Shown here piece by piece: positions 1 through 4,649 of a stretch of DNA of 7,968 nt (the first letter of the stretch is position 1; every line of letters begins with the position of its first letter). Under the pieces are notes generated by a model that saw only the letters and a program-made list of their open reading frames with translations, was not told the DNA's origin and did not search any database. Made by a program: the position numbers and the translations under genes. Location: the NCBI GenBank assembly GCA_020052635.1, contig JAGVOR010000180.1, positions 1-7,968 of the forward strand. Direction: 5' to 3'. Source of the DNA: Candidatus Omnitrophota bacterium. GTDB taxonomy: Bacteria > Omnitrophota > Gorgyraeia > Gygaellales > Profunditerraquicolaceae.

Positions 1-908
1 ACCAGCATAAAAACATCTTCCGTAGATAAAGAAGGCAGCGGGTTAATCTCTAAAACATAAGGATTGCCGTTTTGATCTACCCGGAAATCCACCCGGCCGA
101 AATCCCTGCACTCTACCCCCCGATAAACCTTGAGCGCCAATTCTTCCAATCTATTTTTCAACTCGCTGTTGATCTTCGCCGGGCAGATATACTCCAGGCG
201 GTCAGAAGTAATCCGGGCAAAAGTATAAAATTTGTCATTTAATTTTAGCTTGCCGTCAATCTTGATTTGCACCACCGGCATTACTTCCGGGTTATCATTA
301 CCGACGATCGCTACAGTAAACTCCTGCCCCGAAATAAATTCTTCGACTAATGCCGGCTGTTTATAGGTTTTCACAATAAACTCGACCTGTTTTTTAAGTT
401 CCTCGGGGTTTTCCACCCGGGAGCTTTCACTGAGGCCCTTAGATGAACCTTCGAAGCGCGGCTTAACAATCAGGGGAAAAGCGCAGTGGTCATGGTCGAT
501 TAAGCCGTCAGTTGAACTAACCTCAAAGAATTTAGGGGTAGGAATTTTCTCGGCAATAAAGATTTTCTTGGCCATCACCTTATCCAAAGTCAAACCTAAA
601 GTCAAAGCGTCGGCTCCCACAAAAGGAATCCCGGCCATCTCCAATAAAATCGGCACCTGGGATTCACGGTTTCTTCCGCTTAATCCCTCGGAGATATTAA
701 AAACAATATCGACCTCCAGATGGTCGATTTTTTCCAGAAGGTTCACGGCATTGCCGATTTTTTTTACCTTAAAACCGTTAGCGGAAATGGCGTCGGCAAT
801 AACATCAATCGTATCCGGATGGTCAAACTCCGCGTTGGCATCCAGAGGATCATCCTTTTTGAACTTATAATCTGTTTTTAAATCGTAAGTTAACCCGACG
901 GTTTTCAT
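1..908 (-). CDS. D-alanine-D-alanine ligase-like ATP-grasp enzyme (3' end cut by window edge)
   Basis: 302 codons are visible from the ATG at 906-908; the C-terminus lies beyond base 1. The protein reads as a COG1181/Ddl-type ATP-grasp ligase, a cytoplasmic enzyme class that joins a carboxylate to an amine via an acyl-phosphate using ATP. Visible family marks are the N-terminal EFDHPDTIDVIADAI helix (about 27-41), VDIVFNISEG, LLEMAGIPFVGAD, the LDK-MAKKIF segment entering the ATP-grasp fold, KPRFEGSSKGLS (glycine/serine loop), VEEFISGQEFTVAIVGN, CRDFGRVDFRVD, and the metal-binding EINP at 287-290. The usual Ddl is about 310-350 residues, so only a few tens of residues are missing. The substrate loop EINPLPSLS (287-295) departs from the classical E-x-N-T-x-P-G pattern, so the true substrate may not be D-Ala-D-Ala. 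No convincing Shine-Dalgarno precedes the ATG. A terminator and hairpins sit just upstream, suggesting separate or attenuated expression. Family is secure; substrate is not. Confidence 0.88.
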   Translation of the reverse strand, partial: MKTVGLTYDLKTDYKFKKDDPLDANAEFDHPDTIDVIADAISANGFKVKKIGNAVNLLEKIDHLEVDIVFNISEGLSGRNRESQVPILLEMAGIPFVGADALTLGLTLDKVMAKKIFIAEKIPTPKFFEVSSTDGLIDHDHCAFPLIVKPRFEGSSKGLSESSRVENPEELKKQVEFIVKTYKQPALVEEFISGQEFTVAIVGNDNPEVMPVVQIKIDGKLKLNDKFYTFARITSDRLEYICPAKINSELKNRLEELALKVYRGVECRDFGRVDFRVDQNGNPYVLEINPLPSLSTEDVFML

Positions 909-949
909 AATTATCTGCTTTATTGAGCAATTTTTGCTGTTTCACTGTT

Positions 950-993
950 AGCGGGGTAATTTCTGCGGCTTTTACCGCCGGAAATTTCCCGCT
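950..993 (-). other. Long imperfect hairpin between terminator and ligase start
   Basis: On the minus strand the transcript would fold with outer arms AGCGGG/CCCGCT, a middle stem ATTTC/GAAAT and an inner GCGG/CCGC stem with a TAAAAG loop, giving about 15 pairs interrupted by small bulges. It starts only a few bases after the T-tract of the terminator at 998-1035 and ends 41 nt before the ligase ATG. It has no T-tract of its own on the minus strand. It could protect or hide the ligase leader, or be part of a longer regulatory RNA; its role is inference. Confidence 0.5.
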
Positions 994-997
994 TAAA

Positions 998-1035
998 TAA
1001 AAAAGGGCTCAGTTGCAGTTACTTTACATGAGCCC
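998..1035 (-). terminator. Rho-independent terminator
   Basis: Minus-strand arms GGGCTCA (1029-1035) and TGAGCCC (1005-1011) make a perfect 7-bp stem with a 17-nt loop, followed at once by six T residues (1004-999) and a further AT-rich stretch. It points left, towards the ligase. It lies about 75 nt downstream of the predicted start of the promoter at 1116-1144 and after the HAD gene, so it would end both the upstream operon and any transcript from that promoter. The large loop is slightly unusual. Confidence 0.78.
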
Positions 1036-1039
1036 CCCT

Positions 1040-1056
1040 AAAATCTATCCGATTTT
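1040..1056 (-). other. Small leader hairpin
   Basis: AAAATC (1056-1051 on the minus strand) and GATTTT (1045-1040) are perfectly complementary over six AT-rich pairs with a 5-nt GGATA loop. It sits immediately before the terminator stem, and a 10-base perfect palindrome AACTTAAGTT (1061-1070) lies just upstream. A purine-rich GGGAGG (1080-1075) sits before that. These elements make the short leader more structured than average, but each is weak by itself. Confidence 0.35.
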
Positions 1057-1115
1057 TTCCAACTTAAGTTTAAACCTCCCGTAAATTTAGCGCAAAATCT
1101 AGTGGCTATGGTATT

Positions 1116-1144
1116 TTTTTACCACAATATCTTGGCATTGTCAA
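1116..1144 (-). promoter_or_regulatory. Strong sigma70-type promoter with extended -10
   Basis: The minus strand reads TTGACA (1144-1139), a spacer of exactly 17 nt, then TAAAAA (1121-1116, 4/6 to TATAAT), with TGG directly before it forming a TGn extended -10. Transcription would begin near 1109. An inverted repeat TGGTA-(6 A)-TACCA (1124-1109) is centred on the -10 and could be an operator. The promoter lies about 90 nt past the HAD stop and drives only a short leader before the terminator at 998-1035. Confidence 0.72.
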
Positions 1145-1208
1145 GTATTTTTTGCTTAAAACGGCGCTCGAAGATTACAAATTTACCGTCGGAGAGTGGA
1201 TTCTTTGG

Positions 1209-1247
1209 CCGCCGGGGAGTTAACGCTTTAAGAAACTAAAGCGGCGG
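1209..1247 (-). other. Stem-loop spanning the HAD stop codon
   Basis: On the minus strand GCTTTA (1242-1237) pairs with TAAAGC (1230-1225) around a 6-nt loop, and outer CCGCC (1247-1243) pairs with GGCGG (1213-1209) across an asymmetric bulge. The TAG stop of the HAD gene is inside the inner arm. There is no T-tract, so it is not a classical terminator; it may stabilise the 3' end of the operon message. Confidence 0.35.
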
Positions 1248-1883
1248 GGATTTCAAAAAAGGTGGACAGATAATCCCTTTTAAATTCAAGTCGTAAATAA
1301 GCTGTTTATAATCCGTAAAAACACTTCCCTCAAACCCCAAAGACTTTGCGCTTTCCACCAGTTCCGGGCGGTCATCCGTATAAAAAATTTCCTCCGGCGC
1401 CACGCCCAGCTGGCGGGAGACTAAACTATAAATCTGCTTGTCCGGCTTAATCAAACCGAGCTGAAAAGAAAGGAAAACCCGGTCAAAGGCCTCAAATACC
1501 GGAAAGTTCTTTTTCAGGTATTCATAATGCAACAGGTTGATATTGGAAAGCATCGCGGTTTGATAATACCCCCTTAAAGAATTAACCAGCCCGAAAACTG
1601 CCCGGTTCTTGGCGCTTAAGAAAAATATATCATTCCAGATCGGTTCGAATGAAGCATAGCTTAAGTTGAGGTCCAGCATACTTTTGACCTGGAGGTAAAA
1701 GTTTTCCGGAGAGATCCGTCCGGCCTCAAAATCGATCGTTGCCACAGAAGCAAAAAAAAGATCGTAAATCTCCTGCGGTGATTTCGCGCAAAATTGCGCT
1801 ATTCTGCCGGCCGCTCTTAAATGATCGAAATCTACCAGCACCCTGCCTAAATCAAACAACACCACCTTTATCTTTTGGTCCAT
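1236..1883 (-). CDS. HAD-family hydrolase (YihX-like / HAD-IA type)
   Basis: A 215-residue cytoplasmic phosphatase-type protein of the haloacid dehalogenase superfamily. Motif I is LFDLGRVLVDFD, with nucleophile Asp at 11; the usual second Asp is Gly13, as is common in the FDLGNV/FDLGGV branch that includes YihX (glucose-1-phosphate phosphatase). Motif II is MLSNIN (Ser113), motif III GLIKPD (Lys147) and motif IV FYTDDRPE (Asp170, Asp171). Residues 15-95 form the helical cap expected for subfamily I. The length fits the family (about 200-230). The ATG at 1881-1883 follows the PAC2 stop by three bases, so translation is probably coupled; a purine-rich AAAGGG lies about 11 nt upstream. It is the last gene of the run. 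The substrate cannot be read from sequence; a sugar phosphate or nucleotide is possible. The short proline-rich tail (ICPPFLKSPPL) has no known role. Confidence 0.88.
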   Translation of the reverse strand: MDQKIKVVLFDLGRVLVDFDHLRAAGRIAQFCAKSPQEIYDLFFASVATIDFEAGRISPENFYLQVKSMLDLNLSYASFEPIWNDIFFLSAKNRAVFGLVNSLRGYYQTAMLSNINLLHYEYLKKNFPVFEAFDRVFLSFQLGLIKPDKQIYSLVSRQLGVAPEEIFYTDDRPELVESAKSLGFEGSVFTDYKQLIYDLNLKGIICPPFLKSPPL

Positions 1884-1886
1884 CGC

Positions 1887-2873
1887 TTACTGCCCTTTAT
1901 CCTGATCTTTGCGGAAAAGATCCAGAAATTTATCTTCATATTCCTTATAAACATTCCATTTATCCAGCTGAACCTTCAATTCTTTAGCCTTGCTGATATC
2001 CTGGCGGCTTTCCTCAAACAGTTTCTCAATTTTTTCTTTCACTGAAACCGGCAGATTAGTCAGTTGGCTTAAAGATTTTTTAATCAGCTCTACCTCCTCT
2101 TCGCCGATAGGAGAGCTTGAACCGGGATTACCCAGTTTCAAATACTCAAGCAGTTTATTAATTTCATTTTCCATTGCCTGTGCCTGTTCTTTCAGCGGCG
2201 CAAGATTCACCGGAATATTTGTAATCTTGCTGAAGGCAGCCAATACGGCGCTGGATGCCTTGGGATTTTCGATCTGGATGGTGTATAGCGGAATCTCCCC
2301 TAATAAACAAAAACCATTTAATCCTGATTTTTTAGCCATCCCTAAAAATAACCCGTTCATCCCGCTGATCTGGCCGTCAGTCAAAGCGGTGAAATTATAT
2401 TTTTTTAAATTTTCCTTTATTTTTTGGTCGGTCGAGGCAAACCAAATTCCGGAATCCTGGGTATGATCGGTAGCCTGGGGCATAGAAGCAAAACTAACCA
2501 CTGATTCCACCCCCAAGTCCTTAGCTAAACCGATAATGATTTTAGCGTAGCTGTCGGCCCGGGATAAATCCGGCTGGGCATTGCTGACAAAAATCACCAA
2601 ATCATTTTTACCGCAGGAGCCTTTTGAAGCAGGATTCTTCCAATAATAAAATTTTCCCTCGGGCAGCTGCGGAGTCTCCAGGATACCGTTGGCAATCACG
2701 CTCCCGGAAAGATAAAAAAACTCGTCAGGAATAATCCGGGCAAACTCTTGGGCCTTTAAACTCTGAATTAAATATTTGGCGGCTTTAAAGGCTACCTCTC
2801 CCATTCCCGGCCAGGCCACGACCAGATATGGTTTTTTTAAACGGGGTTTTTTATTAATCACTAGCGCTTCCAT
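1887..2873 (-). CDS. PAC2-family (proteasome assembly chaperone-like) protein
   Basis: A 328-residue protein matching the PAC2 family (named for the eukaryotic proteasome assembly chaperone 2; also found in archaea and many bacteria with no agreed function). Characteristic segments are the N-terminal VVAWPGMGEVAFKAAKYL (about 18-35), FYLSGSVI near 53, VIFVSNAQPD (93-102), SFASMPQATDH (127-137), ISGMNGLFLGMAK (169-181) and the LLGEIPLYTIQIENPKAS block (190-207). Residues 225-328 form a charged, helical C-terminal extension. No signal peptide or membrane segment is seen, so it should be cytoplasmic. The ATG at 2871-2873 has a good AAGGAG Shine-Dalgarno six bases upstream (2880-2885). It starts 25 nt after the M20 gene and ends 3 nt before the HAD gene, so it belongs to the same operon. 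No proteasome gene is in the window, so no direct link to protein degradation can be made from here. Confidence 0.87.
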   Translation of the reverse strand: MEALVINKKPRLKKPYLVVAWPGMGEVAFKAAKYLIQSLKAQEFARIIPDEFFYLSGSVIANGILETPQLPEGKFYYWKNPASKGSCGKNDLVIFVSNAQPDLSRADSYAKIIIGLAKDLGVESVVSFASMPQATDHTQDSGIWFASTDQKIKENLKKYNFTALTDGQISGMNGLFLGMAKKSGLNGFCLLGEIPLYTIQIENPKASSAVLAAFSKITNIPVNLAPLKEQAQAMENEINKLLEYLKLGNPGSSSPIGEEEVELIKKSLSQLTNLPVSVKEKIEKLFEESRQDISKAKELKVQLDKWNVYKEYEDKFLDLFRKDQDKGQ

Positions 2874-2898
2874 CTTTATCTCCTTAATTTTTAAATAA

Positions 2899-4023
2899 CT
2901 AAAACCGGTAGTTTTTCAAAAATTCAACCAAAACCTTGGCGCCTTTTTCTAGGCTCTTCAGGTCGGCATATTCATCAGCGATATGCGCACATCCTTCCCG
3001 GCCGAATCCGGTGGCGACCGCCGGAATATTCTTCTCCTTAAAAAATGTAATTACGGTAGCTCCTTCCGAACCGCTGATCCGGGGCTTGATGTTTAGGCGT
3101 TTCATCGCTGCGCAAAGCCCAACCACCAAAGGATGATGCGGGTTGATAGAATACGGGTTCTGTACCCCCTGGATTTGAATTTGATATTGCCGGCCGTGGC
3201 GGGAAATTACTTTTTTTAAGGCCCGCAAGACCTCTTGCGGATGGGTCCCGGGTAAAAACCGAATATCCAATTCCAGCTCACACCAATCACTGACCACATT
3301 AACCTTATCCCCGCCTTTAATTGTCCCCACATTTACCGTGGCAGGATGTAAATATTTGCTTTTTATCCGGCCGAAGTGCAGATTTTTTAAATCCGTAATT
3401 ATTTTGGCGGCCTGCTCAATGGCATTAACCCCCAGCCGGGGATAGGCACCGTGGGCTTTTTTACCGCGCAATTTAACCGTTAAATGCATCAGCCCCTTCT
3501 GGGTAACCACAATTTCAAAATCATCGGCATCCAACACTACCGCGGCGTCCGCCTTCAGGAGTTTATGCTCAAGGAGCGGAATCAATCCTAAAGCCGAACC
3601 GCTTTCCTCATCCGCGGTGGCGGCAAAGATTAAATCATACTCAAGATTAATTTGATCTTCAACCAGCGCCTGAATCGCCTCCAGGCCGCAGGCCAAATTA
3701 CCTTTGCAATCGGTGGCTCCTAAACCATAAATCCGTCCCTTGGCGAGCGTTGCTTTTAACGGCGGAAACTTCCAGCTTTTTCCGGCCGGGACCGTATCTA
3801 AATGCGGGGTCAAAAGCAGAGATTTTCTATTTTTACCGGATTTTAAAATCCCCACCACATTAATTCTTTTGGCGCTAAAAACGTAAGTCTTGACGGTCAG
3901 ACCCAGACGTGTAAGATAAGCGCCGACAAACTCCGCAACCCGGCGTTCATCCCCGGGAGGATTTTGGGAATCCAGGGAAATTAAGGTTTTGAGAGTTTTA
4001 GTTAAACGTTCTTGATTGACCAT
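2899..4023 (-). CDS. M20-family metallopeptidase/deacylase (ArgE/DapE/CPG2-like)
   Basis: A 374-residue zinc-dependent amidohydrolase of the ArgE/DapE/carboxypeptidase G2 group, which removes acyl groups or cleaves short peptides. Metal and catalytic residues are all visible: HLD (His74, Asp76), GLGATDCKG (bridging Asp105), ADEESGS (catalytic Glu139, metal Glu140), VVLDADD (metal Asp165) and CAHIADE (His347). A dimerisation (lid) domain is marked by KKAHGAYPRLGVNAIE in the middle. The length fits the family. An upstream in-frame TTG at 4060-4062 and an ATG at 4039-4041 would lengthen the protein, but the ATG at 4021-4023 places the N-terminus at MVNQERLTKTL, where M20 proteins normally start, so I prefer it; none of the three has a clear Shine-Dalgarno. 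It overlaps the end of the DNA glycosylase gene by 22 nt in another frame, pointing to coupled translation. No signal peptide. The exact substrate is unknown. Confidence 0.87.
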   Translation of the reverse strand: MVNQERLTKTLKTLISLDSQNPPGDERRVAEFVGAYLTRLGLTVKTYVFSAKRINVVGILKSGKNRKSLLLTPHLDTVPAGKSWKFPPLKATLAKGRIYGLGATDCKGNLACGLEAIQALVEDQINLEYDLIFAATADEESGSALGLIPLLEHKLLKADAAVVLDADDFEIVVTQKGLMHLTVKLRGKKAHGAYPRLGVNAIEQAAKIITDLKNLHFGRIKSKYLHPATVNVGTIKGGDKVNVVSDWCELELDIRFLPGTHPQEVLRALKKVISRHGRQYQIQIQGVQNPYSINPHHPLVVGLCAAMKRLNIKPRISGSEGATVITFFKEKNIPAVATGFGREGCAHIADEYADLKSLEKGAKVLVEFLKNYRF

Positions 4024-4649
4024 AACGGGCAAATTTCGCATTTTGGATTTTGCTTGCGGCAATAATCCTTACCCAGCCTGACTAATAAAGCATGGTATTC
4101 GTTAAAAAGTTTCGGATCTTGCTTAAGGTCCCGCATAAAAAATTCCTGCACTTGGGAATATGGCGCATCCGGCCCGATTAAGTTATGCCGGCTGCAGATT
4201 CTTTTAGTATATGCATCGACGACAAATACCGGTTTTTGCAAAGCATAAAGCAATATAGAATCGGCGGTTTCCGGGCCGATGCCTTTGACCGCTAATAACT
4301 GCTGGCGCAAAATTCCGGTATTCTCTTGGCGCATCCGTTTGATCTCGGCACCGTAGCGGGTAAAGAAAAATTTCAAAAAGTTTTTCAGCCGGGCAGCTTT
4401 AATATTATAGTACCCTGCGCTTTTGATCAAACCGGCCAGTTTACCGGGCGGCAGGGAATAGAGCTTGGCAGCATCCAGCAATTTTTTCTTTTTAAGATTA
4501 CTGATCGCTTTTTCAACATTCGACCAGCTGGTGCTCTGGGTCAGGATTGCCCCCACCATCACCTCAAAGGCGCTTTCTCCCGGCCACCACTGCTGCGGCC
4601 CAAACGCTGCATACAACCGCTTAAAAATAAGTTGTAATTTTACCTTCAT
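4002..4649 (-). CDS. HhH-GPD base-excision DNA glycosylase, endonuclease III-related (COG2231/MagIII-like)
   Basis: A 215-residue DNA repair protein of the helix-hairpin-helix GPD superfamily. It shows FEVMVGAILTQSTSWSNVEKAI (28-49), the HhH segment VKGIGPETADSILLYA (121-136) and VVDAYTKR with the conserved catalytic Asp145. The position of the endonuclease III catalytic lysine is Glu127, which is typical of the COG2231 'endonuclease III-related' branch containing Helicobacter 3-methyladenine glycosylase MagIII. It should therefore be a monofunctional base glycosylase with no beta-lyase activity. The C-terminus holds Cys197-x6-Cys204-x2-Cys207 as in the 4Fe-4S loop, but the protein ends eight residues later without the expected fourth cysteine. 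Its ATG overlaps the stop of the PilZ gene (ATGA), with AAGG just upstream, and its end overlaps the M20 gene by 22 nt. Substrate, probably an alkylated purine, is inferred from the family. Confidence 0.86.
   Translation of the reverse strand: MKVKLQLIFKRLYAAFGPQQWWPGESAFEVMVGAILTQSTSWSNVEKAISNLKKKKLLDAAKLYSLPPGKLAGLIKSAGYYNIKAARLKNFLKFFFTRYGAEIKRMRQENTGILRQQLLAVKGIGPETADSILLYALQKPVFVVDAYTKRICSRHNLIGPDAPYSQVQEFFMRDLKQDPKLFNEYHALLVRLGKDYCRKQNPKCEICPLWSIKNV

Noticed and set aside
568..870. Plus-strand open frame of 100 codons
   Set aside because: It lies antisense inside the Ddl-like gene, whose minus-strand translation has clear family motifs; the plus-strand product has no recognisable domain.
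1045..1062. Five-codon leader peptide starting at TTG downstream of GGGAGG
   Set aside because: The Shine-Dalgarno-like site is 12 nt away, the start is TTG, and the peptide (MEKIG) has no run of a regulatory amino acid; chance is the simpler explanation.
1008..1109. 4.5S/SRP RNA or another known small RNA in the leader
   Set aside because: The size is similar, but the conserved GGAAGCAGC-type SRP loop and a long rod-like stem are absent.
1739..2466. Plus-strand open frames at 1739-1987 and 1990-2466
   Set aside because: Both are antisense shadows of the HAD and PAC2 genes, with low-complexity Ser/Phe-rich products and no motif.
4024..4062. Longer start for the M20 gene at TTG 4060-4062 or ATG 4039-4041
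   Set aside because: The extra residues are outside the family N-terminus and would increase overlap with the DNA glycosylase gene; no ribosome site supports them.
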